The notes beneath the pieces are model-generated. The model saw nothing but the letters and a program-made list of their open reading frames with translations. It did not search any database and was not told the DNA's origin. A stretch of DNA of 64,000 nucleotides from Sphingomicrobium flavum (GTDB lineage Bacteria > Pseudomonadota > Alphaproteobacteria > Sphingomonadales > Sphingomonadaceae). Every line of letters starts with the position of its first letter. Within the stretch, counting starts at the first letter, position 1. The position numbers were made by a program, and so were the translations under genes. Positions 8,897 to 18,934 of the stretch are shown piece after piece. The stretch is taken from the NCBI RefSeq assembly GCF_024721605.1, contig NZ_CP102630.1:806001-870000 (forward strand), written 5' to 3'.

Positions 8897-9882
8897 TGCG
8901 CAGCGAAGCCGAAATCGACCGGATCCTTGCTGAGCAGCCTGAGAATTTCGAAGCGCTGATCCACAAGGGGCGGCTGCTCGAAGAGGCGCGCAACATCCGC
9001 TCCGCCGCCGCCTATTATAGGAATGGACTCAGCGTTGCAGTCCGTGCGGGCCCGCTCTCCCCCGAATTTCGCCCGCTGATCGATATGGCGCAGGCTGGGC
9101 TGGTCAAGGCGCAGCAGGCTTTTCTCGACTATCAGGAACGCACGCTGGCCGAGGCAGGCTTCCCCGTCGGCAAGCGCCCGCCGCGCTTCCAGAAGGCGCT
9201 CGATATCCTGCACCAGAAGATTCCCGCCGACATCGGTATCCAGCAGCCCACCGCATTCTATTTTCCCGACCTGCCGCAGCACGGCTTTTTCGAGCGTCAG
9301 GATTTCTCTTGGGTCGCCGACCTTGAGGCGGCGACCGACGATATCCGTGCTGAACTGGCGGCGGAGCTGGCGCGCGACAAGGATGAATTCCAGCCCTATC
9401 TAGTCTCCGATCCGCAGCAGCTTCCGTCCGGCTATCATGGCATGGCCGACAATCCCGATTGGGGCGCGCTCTATCTTTTCCAGAAAGGCCAGCGAACCGA
9501 CGTCGCCGATCGTTTCCCCAAGACGATGGCGGCCATCGAAAAGGCAGACCTGACGCAGATCGGCGTGCGTGCGCCGACCATCATGTTCTCACGCTTGCTG
9601 CCCGGTGCCCGCATTCCCGCGCATCATGGTCTCATCAATTCGCGCCTGATCTGCCATCTGCCGCTGATCGTGCCGCCCGATTGCGGCTTCAGGGTCGGCG
9701 ATGAAGTGCGCGAATGGGAGGAAGGCAAGCTCCTGCTGTTCGATGACAGTGTCAATCACGAAGCCTGGAACAATAGCAATTCCGAGCGCATCATCCTGCT
9801 CTTCGACGTCTGGAAACCCGACATCTCCGCCGATGAACGCGCCGCCATCGCCGCAATGTTCGAGGCTATTGATCGCTTCTAG
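8896..9882 (+). CDS. TPR-containing aspartyl/asparaginyl beta-hydroxylase family protein
   Basis: A 328-residue protein with a helical, TPR-like N-terminus (about residues 1-80) and a C-terminal Asp/Asn hydroxylase double-stranded beta-helix. The 2-oxoglutarate/iron site is suggested by the His in ARIPAHHGLINSR, the later His in DDSVNHEAWN and the Arg in SNSERIILLFDVW. Family members hydroxylate protein side chains or, as LpxO, lipid A acyl chains; the sequence does not say which applies here. The ATG overlaps the NamZ stop (TGATG), so it is the third gene of the trio starting at 7173. What links a hydroxylase to muropeptide recycling is unknown. Confidence 0.85.
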   Translation: MRSEAEIDRILAEQPENFEALIHKGRLLEEARNIRSAAAYYRNGLSVAVRAGPLSPEFRPLIDMAQAGLVKAQQAFLDYQERTLAEAGFPVGKRPPRFQKALDILHQKIPADIGIQQPTAFYFPDLPQHGFFERQDFSWVADLEAATDDIRAELAAELARDKDEFQPYLVSDPQQLPSGYHGMADNPDWGALYLFQKGQRTDVADRFPKTMAAIEKADLTQIGVRAPTIMFSRLLPGARIPAHHGLINSRLICHLPLIVPPDCGFRVGDEVREWEEGKLLLFDDSVNHEAWNNSNSERIILLFDVWKPDISADERAAIAAMFEAIDRF

Positions 9883-9932
9883 CGCGCGGCGGATTGACCA
9901 GCACTTCAGATCGAAATGTCCCCCGCTGTGGC

Positions 9933-11114
9933 TCAATGCTTGCGGCTCAATTCGCGCATCGCATCCTCCAACCCGTCCAGCGTCAGCGGGTACATGCGGT
10001 CGTCCATCAGTTCCTTGAGGACACGGGTGGAAAAACTGTGGTTCCAATAGGCCTCGGGCGTGGGGTTGAGCCAGGCCGCCGATTTGTAGGCATCGGTCAG
10101 CCGCTTCATCCAGACCGCCCCGGCTTCCTCATTATAATGTTCGATCGCGCCGCCCGGATGGGTGATTTCATAGGGGCTCATCGAGGCATCGCCGACGAAC
10201 ACCAATTTATATTCGGGGCCGAACTTGTGGAGGATGTCGAAGGTTGGAGTCTGCCCATCCCAGCGGCGGCGATTTTCCTTCCACACGCCTTCATAGACGC
10301 AGTTGTGAAAGTAATAATGGTCGAAATGCTTGAACTCGCTCTTGGCGGCCGAGAAAAGCTCTTCCACCTGTTTGACATGGGCGTCCATCGACCCGCCAAT
10401 GTCGAGGAAGAGCAATAGCTTGACCGCATTGTGCCGTTCGGGCCGCATGCGCACATCCAGCCAGCCTTGGCGCGCGGTGCCATTGATCGTGCCTTCCAGG
10501 TCCAGCTCATCCGCCGCGCCTTCGCGGGCGAAGCGGCGCAGGCGTTTGAGCGCGACCTTGATGTTGCGCGTGCCCAATTCCCGTTCGCCGTCCAGATCCT
10601 TGAACAGGCGCTTTTCCCAGATCTTGATGGCGCGGCCATGTTGCCCCGGCCCGCCAATGCGCACACCTTCGGGATTATAGCCGCCATGGCCGTAAGGGGA
10701 GGTGCCGCCGGTGCCGATCCACTTGTTGCCGCCCTGGTGTCTTCCCTGCTGTTCCTCGAGCCGCTTTTTCAGCGTCTCCATGATCTCGTCCCAATCACCA
10801 AGCGACTTGATCGCTTCCATCTCTTCGGGGCTGAAATAGCGTTCGGCGACGGCGCGCAGCCAGTCTTCAGGAAGCTGGGTTGTCAATTCCTCGCCGGCCG
10901 GGCGCTCGAGCCCCTTGAAGATGGTGCCGAACACCTGGTCGAAGCGGTCCAATGCTGCCTCGTCATGCACGAAGGTGGCGCGGGCGAGATAGTAGAATTG
11001 GGTGGGATCGGCCTCGATCACGTCGCGATCCAGCGCCTCCAGCAGCGTCAGATGCTCCTTCAGGCTGGCGGGTATGCCCGCGGCGCGCAGCGCATCGACA
11101 AAACTGATGAACAT
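9933..11114 (-). CDS. CoxE-like VWA domain protein
   Basis: A 393-residue cytoplasmic protein of the CoxE/VWA class that works with MoxR AAA+ ATPases in metal-enzyme maturation or chaperone-like tasks. The C-terminal VWA domain has a MIDAS motif in the form LFLDIGGSMD near residue 236 and FVGDASMSP later. The N-terminal half contains a glycine-rich linker (GTGGTSPYGHGGYNPEG) typical of this subfamily. Its likely partner, a MoxR ATPase, is encoded on the same strand at 14569-15414, but 3.4 kb of other genes separate them. No membrane segment or signal peptide is seen. Confidence 0.85.
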   Translation of the reverse strand: MFISFVDALRAAGIPASLKEHLTLLEALDRDVIEADPTQFYYLARATFVHDEAALDRFDQVFGTIFKGLERPAGEELTTQLPEDWLRAVAERYFSPEEMEAIKSLGDWDEIMETLKKRLEEQQGRHQGGNKWIGTGGTSPYGHGGYNPEGVRIGGPGQHGRAIKIWEKRLFKDLDGERELGTRNIKVALKRLRRFAREGAADELDLEGTINGTARQGWLDVRMRPERHNAVKLLLFLDIGGSMDAHVKQVEELFSAAKSEFKHFDHYYFHNCVYEGVWKENRRRWDGQTPTFDILHKFGPEYKLVFVGDASMSPYEITHPGGAIEHYNEEAGAVWMKRLTDAYKSAAWLNPTPEAYWNHSFSTRVLKELMDDRMYPLTLDGLEDAMRELSRKH

Positions 11115-11154
11115 GTGCTGCTCCTAGCGGGGAGACCGGTGACATTCAAATGGC

Positions 11155-11162
11155 ATGGTTAA
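11155..11162 (-). promoter_or_regulatory. CtrA half-site (TTAACCAT)
   Basis: TTAACCAT on the minus strand matches the half-site bound by the alphaproteobacterial cell-cycle regulator CtrA. It lies 63 bp before the start of the chemoreceptor gene and 41 bp before the divergent VWA gene. Match by eye only; binding is inferred. Confidence 0.4.
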
Positions 11163-11224
11163 CGAAAAAGTAGGCATGTTGCGCTTAGGTGGCGGCAATT
11201 GGACCAGTTTGGAGGTTTCGGGGC

Positions 11225-12625
11225 ATGGCCACCGAGGGTATTCAGGAAGTCACCGAAAACGCCATCCGCAAGGTGGCGCGCGATTGCGGCTCGCTCTCGC
11301 TCGAATGCAGCGACGTTGCGGGCTATGTCGAAGATGTGGCCAGCCGCATCGGCGAACATCTGGGCAAGCTTGACGCCCTTGAGGAAGTCACGACCCAGCT
11401 ATTGAGCGACCAGGCGCGCGTTTCCGACAGCACCGATGAAGCGCGGCTCCTGTCGGAGCAGGCCAAGACCAAATTGGAAGAGGGCCGTGAGGCCATTGCC
11501 GATACGATTTCGGGTTTCAAGGGCCTGACTGACCTTGTCGTCCAGCTGGGCGAACGCATGGCCGGCTTTGCTGCCGCGATGAACCAGGTCCAGTCCGTTT
11601 CCTCGACCATCGAGGTGATTGCGCGCAAGACCAACATGCTCGCACTTAACGCGACCATCGAAGCCGCGCGCGCCGGTGAGGCGGGGCGCAGCTTTGCCGT
11701 CGTGGCAGCTGAGGTGAAGAAACTGGCCCACGATACGCGCAGCGCCACCAGCCAGATTGCCACCACCATCGGCGAATTGACCCGCGAAGCCTCGGCCGTG
11801 ACCGCCGAGATCAAGGACGGCGTCGAACGCAGCCGTGCCTCGCAGGTCGGTTTCGACATCATTGGCGGGACGATGAGCGAGGTCAGCGACCTCGTCGGCA
11901 TGGTGGATCGCCAGACCGAGGGCATCGCCCATTCCACCAGCATGATCCAGACCAGCGTCGACCAGGTGAAAGCCGGCCTCACCGAATTTGCCGAGGATGC
12001 GCGCGAAAATGGCGGGCAGCTCCTCAAAGCCGAAAAGCGGCTCAACGATCTGGAAATGCTGACCAACACCATGCTCAACACGCTCGCCAATTCGGGCGCC
12101 GAGCTCGACGATACGCCGATGATCATCAAGGCCAAGCAATATACCGATCACATCCGAGAGGTCGTCGAAGGCGCGATCGACCGCGGCGAAATCACGCTGG
12201 AGCAGGTTTTCGACCGCAATTATCGCGAAATTCCTGGTACCAACCCGGTGCAATATGACACCGATTTCTGCGAGGTGGCCGACAAATATGTCCAGCCGAT
12301 CCTCGATGAATCGCTGCGCAACGACAATCGCGTGACCGGCACCGTCATTAACAATGACGAAAATTACATGCCGACCCACCAGTCCAACCGTTCGCAACCG
12401 CAAAGCAATGATCCCGTCTGGAATGATGGCCATTGCCGCAACCGGCGCAAGCTGGAAGTCGACGAACAGACCCGCTTTGCCCATCGCAGTGACCAGCCCA
12501 CCTTCATGACCTACCTGTTGAAGCGTGGCGACGAAGCTGAAGTGGTGAAAAACATTTTCATCCCGCTGCACATCAAGGGCAAGCGCTGGGGCAACTTCGA
12601 AATGGCCTATCGCGACCAGGACTGA
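11225..12625 (+). CDS. Soluble methyl-accepting chemotaxis protein
   Basis: A 466-residue chemoreceptor without any hydrophobic segment, hence cytoplasmic. The conserved signalling hairpin tip, [20 protein letters not shown] followed by [16 protein letters not shown], is at about residues 135-175 and would contact CheA/CheW. C-terminal to the coiled coil, from about residue 310, lies a sensory-looking module ([41 protein letters not shown]) that I recognise as the C-terminal domain of a subset of chemoreceptors; its ligand is not known to me. The start at ATG 11225 is chosen because similarity begins here. A CtrA-type half-site lies upstream. No other chemotaxis gene is in the window. Confidence 0.9.
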   Translation: MATEGIQEVTENAIRKVARDCGSLSLECSDVAGYVEDVASRIGEHLGKLDALEEVTTQLLSDQARVSDSTDEARLLSEQAKTKLEEGREAIADTISGFKGLTDLVVQLGERMAGFAAAMNQVQSVSSTIEVIARKTNMLALNATIEAARAGEAGRSFAVVAAEVKKLAHDTRSATSQIATTIGELTREASAVTAEIKDGVERSRASQVGFDIIGGTMSEVSDLVGMVDRQTEGIAHSTSMIQTSVDQVKAGLTEFAEDARENGGQLLKAEKRLNDLEMLTNTMLNTLANSGAELDDTPMIIKAKQYTDHIREVVEGAIDRGEITLEQVFDRNYREIPGTNPVQYDTDFCEVADKYVQPILDESLRNDNRVTGTVINNDENYMPTHQSNRSQPQSNDPVWNDGHCRNRRKLEVDEQTRFAHRSDQPTFMTYLLKRGDEAEVVKNIFIPLHIKGKRWGNFEMAYRDQD

Positions 12626-12667
12626 GGCCCCACCACGTTGCGCAAAATGACCCTTCCCGCGCAGGAT

Positions 12668-12682
12668 TTAATTGACGTTTAA
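12668..12682. promoter_or_regulatory. Full CtrA-type box TTAA-N7-TTAA
   Basis: TTAA, seven bases, TTAA: the full CtrA consensus spacing. It lies 66 bp upstream of the DUF2975/HTH pair and 42 bp after the chemoreceptor stop. The spacer holds TTGACG, which could instead be a -35 element, although no convincing -10 follows at 17 bp. Confidence 0.4.
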
Positions 12683-12748
12683 AGCCGTCTAGTCAAAGGT
12701 CGGCCACCGGACAAAGGCAAGTTCGACGGTTCGACGAAGGGGAGGGAA

Positions 12749-13189
12749 ATGGCTGAAAAGAGCCGCTGGTTGGCCTCGGCAACCTTGATGGTGCTGATTG
12801 CCGTGATCCTGCTGTTTACCGCCCAGGTGCTGGGTGCCGATTATGTCGGCCGCAAGGATCCCTATTTCTTCGCCTCGCTGCTGCCCATGCCGCTCTATGT
12901 CTTCGCCATCGGTGCTGTCTGGCGCGCTCTGCTTGCTGTATCGCAAGGCGGGCGCACGGGTATTCTCGGCAAGCTGCTGAGGCGCGTGGGCATCGCCCTG
13001 TTCGTCGGCGGATTGCTCGAAGTCTTTGGCGTTGCCTTGCTCAGCCAGCTCATGGGCGCGGGCGGGCCGCTCTTCAGCTACGATGTCACCGCGATCACCA
13101 TCGGCGTCATCGGCGCTGGCCTTACCATCATCGCGCGCCTGCTCGACGAAGCCGACGAGCTCCGCAAGGAATTGGACGAATTTGTTTGA
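12749..13189 (+). CDS. DUF2975-like membrane protein
   Basis: A 146-residue inner-membrane protein with four predicted transmembrane segments (around residues 8-28, 43-63, 78-102 and 113-130) ending in a charged helix (LLDEADELRKELDEFV). The start follows a strong ribosome-binding site (GGAGGG, 4-5 bp before ATG). It overlaps the small HTH regulator gene by one base, the classic pairing of DUF2975 membrane proteins with a YozG-like repressor. By analogy the membrane protein may modulate the regulator, but no signal or target is known. Family assignment rests on topology plus context. Confidence 0.7.
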   Translation: MAEKSRWLASATLMVLIAVILLFTAQVLGADYVGRKDPYFFASLLPMPLYVFAIGAVWRALLAVSQGGRTGILGKLLRRVGIALFVGGLLEVFGVALLSQLMGAGGPLFSYDVTAITIGVIGAGLTIIARLLDEADELRKELDEFV

Positions 13190-13410
13190 TGCCGATCATC
13201 GTGACCCTTGACCAGATGCTCGCGCGCCGCGGCATGACCGGCAAACAGCTTGCCGAACAGGTCGGTATTTCCGAAACACAAATGAGCCTGTTCCGCTCGG
13301 GCAAGGTGAAGGGCATTCGCTTCGCCACGCTGGAGAGGATTTGCGTAGAACTGGGCTGCAAGCCCGGCGACCTCCTCGATTTCCTGTCGGAAAGCGAACA
13401 GGCGGCCTAG
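13189..13410 (+). CDS. Small Cro/CI (YozG-like) HTH regulator
   Basis: A 73-residue protein that is essentially one helix-turn-helix domain: LDQMLARRGMTGKQLAEQVG then ISETQMSLFRSGKVKGIRFATLERIC, ending with the CKPGDLLDFL tail typical of YozG/XRE minimal repressors. Its ATG overlaps the stop of the DUF2975-like gene (TGATG), so the pair is cotranslated. It is convergent with metC, the two stop codons overlapping. Likely a DNA-binding partner of the membrane protein; the operator is unknown. Confidence 0.88.
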   Translation: MPIIVTLDQMLARRGMTGKQLAEQVGISETQMSLFRSGKVKGIRFATLERICVELGCKPGDLLDFLSESEQAA

Positions 13411-14567
13411 GCGCGCTCCATCGCCTGGACGATGTCGGCCTTGAGGTCGTTTGCATCCTCCAACCCGATATTGAAGCGAACCAGTCGCTCGCCTTCACCA
13501 CGGGACGGGCGTTCGAGCCGGTCATAAGCCATGACCAGGCTGACGACGCCGCCCCAGCTATATCCGATCTTGAACAGCTCCAAAGCATTGACAAAACGCG
13601 CCACCCGCTCGCGCTCCCAATCCTTGAAGATGATGGAGAAGACCCCCGCACCGCCGGAAAAGTCGCGCTGGAAAACCGTGTGGCCCGGACAAGCGGGGAG
13701 GGCGGGATGAAGCACAGTCTCGACCTCGTCCATGTCCGCAAACCATCGCGCCATCTCGAGTGCGACCTTGCCGATATGGTCGAGCCTAAGGCGCATGGTC
13801 GGCAATCCGCGCAGCACCAGTGCCGCCTCGTCCGACGATACGCAAATGCCGAGCAGCCGCGCCGTATCGCGCACTTTGCGCGCCAGTGCCTCGTCGCGGC
13901 TGTTGATGGCTCCCATCAGCACATCGCTGTGCCCACCGGGATATTTGGTCAGCGCATGGACGGACAAATCCGCGCCATGCGCCAATGGATTGAAAAGCAG
14001 CCCGGAAGCATAAGTATTGTCCACCGCCACCAGCGTGCCATTGGCATGGGTCGCGGCGACGATGGCGGGCACATCCTGCACCTCCATGCTGATCGATCCT
14101 GGACTTTCACACCAGATCAGCCTCGTATTGGGCCGCAGCAGCGCTGCAATGCCGCCGCCGATCATCGGGTCGTAATGCTCGACCTCAATCTCCATCCGCT
14201 TCAACCAATTGCCGATCAGCGTGTTGGGCAGATAGACCGACGCGGGGATGAGCACATGGTCGCCCGCCTTGCAGGTGGCAAGATAGGTTAGCGCGATCGC
14301 CGCCAGCCCGCTGGGGGTCAGCGCACAGCCGGCGGCCTCCTCAATCTCGGCAAAGCGCAATTCCAGTTCGCGCGTGGTCGGCGTGCCGTTCACGCCATAG
14401 CGATAATGTTCTTCGCTCTCGCGCCCGGTCTCGAGCGCGTCGGCGAGGCTGTCGAACAGGACGGTCGAGGCGCGCTCAATCGGCGTGACCAGCGAATGGA
14501 AGTTGCGCGAACTGCGCTCCAGCGGATGGATCAAGCGCGTTGCAATATCGCGTCGATCCTTGCCCAT
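13407..14567 (-). CDS. metC: Cystathionine beta-lyase / Cys-Met metabolism PLP enzyme
   Basis: A 386-residue fold-type I PLP enzyme of the Cys/Met metabolism family; MetC cleaves cystathionine to homocysteine, pyruvate and ammonia on the way to methionine. The PLP lysine lies in VHALTKYPGGHSD (about residue 206), with the YRYGVNGTPTTRELE entry segment and CESPGSISMEVQD, where the Ser/Gly-rich loop is typical of MetC rather than gamma-synthases. It starts within 2 bp of the MoxR gene's stop, so the two are probably one transcript. Exact substrate preference within the family cannot be fixed from motifs alone. Confidence 0.88.
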   Translation of the reverse strand: MGKDRRDIATRLIHPLERSSRNFHSLVTPIERASTVLFDSLADALETGRESEEHYRYGVNGTPTTRELELRFAEIEEAAGCALTPSGLAAIALTYLATCKAGDHVLIPASVYLPNTLIGNWLKRMEIEVEHYDPMIGGGIAALLRPNTRLIWCESPGSISMEVQDVPAIVAATHANGTLVAVDNTYASGLLFNPLAHGADLSVHALTKYPGGHSDVLMGAINSRDEALARKVRDTARLLGICVSSDEAALVLRGLPTMRLRLDHIGKVALEMARWFADMDEVETVLHPALPACPGHTVFQRDFSGGAGVFSIIFKDWERERVARFVNALELFKIGYSWGGVVSLVMAYDRLERPSRGEGERLVRFNIGLEDANDLKADIVQAMERA

Positions 14568-14568
14568 C

Positions 14569-15414
14569 TCAGCGTCCTTCGCGCCGCGACATGAAGGCCA
14601 GCTTTTCGAACAGCATCACGTCCTGCTCATTCTTCAGCAGCGCGCCATGCAGCGGCGGAATGGCCTTGCGAGGATCGGCATCGGCCAGCACGTCCAACGG
14701 CATATCCTCATGCAGGATCAATTTCAGCCAATCGAGCAATTCGCTGGTCGATGGCTTCTTCTTGATGCCCGGCACGTCGCGCACCGCGTAAAAAATATCC
14801 ATCGCCTTGCGCACCAGCATCTTCTGGATGCCGGGGAAGTGGACGTCGATGATCGATTCCATCGTCTCGCGGTCGGGAAAGCTGATATAATGGAAGAAGC
14901 AGCGGCGCAGAAACGCGTCGGGCAGATCCTTCTCATTGTTGGAGGTGATGACCACCACCGGCCGGTCCACCGCCTTGATCGTCTCGCCCGTCTCGTAAAC
15001 GTGGAATTCCATCCGATCCAACTCCTGCAGCAGGTCGTTGGGGAACTCGATATCGGCCTTGTCGATCTCGTCGATCAGCAGCACGGGCAGCTTTTCGGAG
15101 GTGAAGGCCTCCCACAATTTGCCCTTGCGGATATAGTTGGAAATGTCGTGGACCCGCTCTTCGCCCAGCTGGCCATCGCGCAGGCGAGCCACCGCATCAT
15201 ATTCGTAGAGGCCCTGGACCGCGCGGGTCGTCGATTTGACATGCCATTCGATCAGCGGCGCATCGATCGCCTTGGCGATTTCATGGGCCAGTACGGTCTT
15301 GCCGGTCCCGGGTTCGCCCTTGACGAGGAGCGGGCGGCGCAGCGCAACGGCAGCATTGACCGCGACCTTGAGGTCGTCGGTCGCGACATATTGGGAAGTA
15401 CCGGTGAATTTCAT
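14569..15414 (-). CDS. MoxR-family AAA+ ATPase
   Basis: A 281-residue AAA+ ATPase of the MoxR type, which acts with VWA proteins in maturation of enzymes or complexes. Walker A is GEPGTGKT at about residue 33, Walker B LLIDEIDKAD near 112, sensor-1 VITSNNEKDLPDAFLRR, and a C-terminal lid region. The VWA protein at 9933-11114 on the same strand is the natural partner, but metC, a DUF2975/HTH pair and a chemoreceptor intervene, an unusual separation for a pair normally adjacent. metC follows immediately. Confidence 0.92.
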   Translation of the reverse strand: MKFTGTSQYVATDDLKVAVNAAVALRRPLLVKGEPGTGKTVLAHEIAKAIDAPLIEWHVKSTTRAVQGLYEYDAVARLRDGQLGEERVHDISNYIRKGKLWEAFTSEKLPVLLIDEIDKADIEFPNDLLQELDRMEFHVYETGETIKAVDRPVVVITSNNEKDLPDAFLRRCFFHYISFPDRETMESIIDVHFPGIQKMLVRKAMDIFYAVRDVPGIKKKPSTSELLDWLKLILHEDMPLDVLADADPRKAIPPLHGALLKNEQDVMLFEKLAFMSRREGR

Positions 15415-15445
15415 GGGTCCGCCCTATGGAAAGGGTGGGTCTATC

Positions 15446-15473
15446 GCAAGCCTGTCCTGAGCCTGGCGAAGGG
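15446..15473. repeat. Degenerate member of a GTCCTGAGC-type palindromic repeat
   Basis: A 28-bp stretch sharing the core GTCCTGAGC...CGAAGGG with the longer repeats at 20.8-22.5 kb, lying in the short gap between the MoxR gene and the next gene. Only a half-unit is visible and it is more diverged, so the relationship is tentative. Confidence 0.35.
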
Positions 15474-15474
15474 A

Positions 15475-16158
15475 TCAGACGATGCCGTCTGCCTTGTCAC
15501 GGGCGTGGGCGCGCGCTTCCAGAAGGTCGTACAGGCCGCGCTGTTGCAGCAGCAGCTGTTCAGAACCGAAGGCCAGAGCGCGAGATGCACCCGGTGAGGT
15601 GACTTCGTTGCGAATGATATCGGCGCTGGCTTCTTCCCCCGGCAGCACGCAGGCGGGCGATTCGAGGCCATGGCGCAGGGCCGCGCGATCGAGGATGGCG
15701 CGCACCACCGGCCAATCAGCGGCAAGCGCGGTCGCCGCGCCAAGCGAACAGCCTTCGCGCTCGCTACGGGCCAGCGTTTCCACTGCCTTGCGCTGCGCCA
15801 GAAGCACGGCTTCGGTTTCATGCGCGCCGGGAGTGGAGGGCAGGGGGCCGACCGCGCTGGCAAGGCGGACGAGGAACAGCCGCTCGCGCTCGAACGCATC
15901 GGCGGCGCCCATCATCCAGTCGCGCACCGGGCCGGCCGGCGTGGTGGACAGGGCCAGTTCGATCATGCCGGGATGGCGGCCATAAATCTGGCACAGCAGG
16001 TGGACCGCATCGGCAAGATTGCGCGCGGCGCTATGCCCCTCGGCCTTTTGCAGCGCCTGTACCCAGGAATGCGTGCCGCACCCCTCGCGCGCAACCCGCG
16101 CGAGCTGGGCTTCGGCAACGCTGGCAGCTTCGTGCTGTACCGCCGCATTTCCCGTCAT
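15475..16158 (-). CDS. Hypothetical helical protein (sphingomonad-type)
   Basis: A 227-residue, alanine-rich, mostly helical soluble protein with no motif I can tie to a function; it resembles conserved sphingomonad proteins without assigned role. The start at ATG 16158 is preferred over one 57 bp upstream because a clear GAGGAG ribosome-binding site stands about 8 bp before it. Recognisable spots are HSWVQALQKAEGHSAARNLAD, LLCQIYGRHPGMIELAL and the C-terminal LLLQQRGLYDLLEARA. It is upstream of the MoxR-metC genes on the same strand but separated by 60 bp containing a repeat remnant. Confidence 0.7.
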   Translation of the reverse strand: MTGNAAVQHEAASVAEAQLARVAREGCGTHSWVQALQKAEGHSAARNLADAVHLLCQIYGRHPGMIELALSTTPAGPVRDWMMGAADAFERERLFLVRLASAVGPLPSTPGAHETEAVLLAQRKAVETLARSEREGCSLGAATALAADWPVVRAILDRAALRHGLESPACVLPGEEASADIIRNEVTSPGASRALAFGSEQLLLQQRGLYDLLEARAHARDKADGIV

Positions 16159-16356
16159 CAGATCTGCTCCTCTTTCACGCGCCAGAACCATCGTCCTGAC
16201 TGTCTTAGGGAGCATGTCTTACCGCCCTGTCGTAAAGACGCGGTTACTGCGCGCTTCACCATTTGGTGAGGGAAGTTAAATTCTGGCCCAAAACAGGACA
16301 ATCCGCGCCTGCCGGGGGTGACAGACGCGGATTGGATGAGTGGACAGCGGTGAAAA

Positions 16357-16635
16357 TCAGGCGGCTTTGGCAAGCACCTTTTCTTCACGCGGCTGCGCAT
16401 CTTCGAGCACACGAACATCGGTGCCGGCGTCAGCTTGCGGTTTGGGGAAGATCATGCGGCTTGCCAGCACGGCAAGGCCGAGGCCGACATAAAGCATGAC
16501 CATTTCCAGCGGGAACCAGAAAAGCGGGGCGATGAAGGCCAGCCGCAGCCAGAGCGGATTGAACCCGAAATCCTCGCCAAGGGCTTCGCAGACCCCAAGG
16601 ATCGTGTCGTTGCGGGTGAACAAATTCTCTTTCAT
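16357..16635 (-). CDS. PspC-domain membrane protein
   Basis: A 92-residue protein with a PspC domain: the N-terminus LFTRNDTILGVCEALGEDFGFNPLWLR is the family hallmark, followed by a hydrophobic hairpin (FIAPLFWFPLEMVMLYVGLGLAVLA). The charged tail to residue 92 is unrelated to anything I recognise. PspC proteins are membrane stress sensors of the phage-shock response; no pspA or pspF is in the window. ATG at 16635 is chosen because a GAGGGA ribosome-binding site is 8 bp upstream; an upstream GTG is possible. Confidence 0.82.
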   Translation of the reverse strand: MKENLFTRNDTILGVCEALGEDFGFNPLWLRLAFIAPLFWFPLEMVMLYVGLGLAVLASRMIFPKPQADAGTDVRVLEDAQPREEKVLAKAA

Positions 16636-16771
16636 CTTCACTTTCCCTCTTTCGCATCAGTCGTGACGCTTGACCGATGCAAAATACCTTGCACGGCCCA
16701 TGCCAACCGGCGAAAATCGCTTCTTTCCGTGGAAAACTAAGTAGCGGACCGAAACTTAACGCCCCATTATT

Positions 16772-16787
16772 GGTGGGGTTCCCCACC
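16772..16787. repeat. Short perfect inverted repeat
   Basis: A 7-bp perfect inverted repeat (GGTGGGG/CCCCACC) with a 2-bp centre, followed on the plus strand by a run of five T after 13 bases. It sits in the 269-bp gap between the PspC gene and rpoD. It could be an operator or a terminator, but no plus-strand gene precedes it. Confidence 0.3.
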
Positions 16788-16840
16788 TCAGTTGGGATTT
16801 TTCACTAGGTCGCATCGGGGTATTCCCACCATCAAACATC

Positions 16841-16883
16841 GACAAAAGAACGCCGCCGTTCGACCCATGGGCAAACGGCGGCG
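16841..16883 (-). terminator. Rho-independent terminator of rpoD
   Basis: A perfect 10-bp stem (16851-16860 with 16874-16883, arms CGCCGCCGTT/AACGGCGGCG) with a 13-nt loop, followed on the minus strand by TTCTTTTG. It begins 21 bp after the rpoD stop codon. Confidence 0.8.
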
Positions 16884-16904
16884 CTGTATCGGTGAATGTT
16901 TGCC

Positions 16905-18923
<2,019 letters not shown>

Positions 18924-18934
18924 TGATCTGCCGC

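Noticed and set aside
15475-16215. Earlier start (16215) for the hypothetical protein
   Set aside because: The downstream ATG at 16158 has a clear GAGGAG site, the upstream one has none.
16788-16806. Small RNA ending at the 16772-16787 hairpin with T-run
   Set aside because: No promoter or conserved body could be identified upstream; the spacing between stem and T-run is too long for a good terminator.
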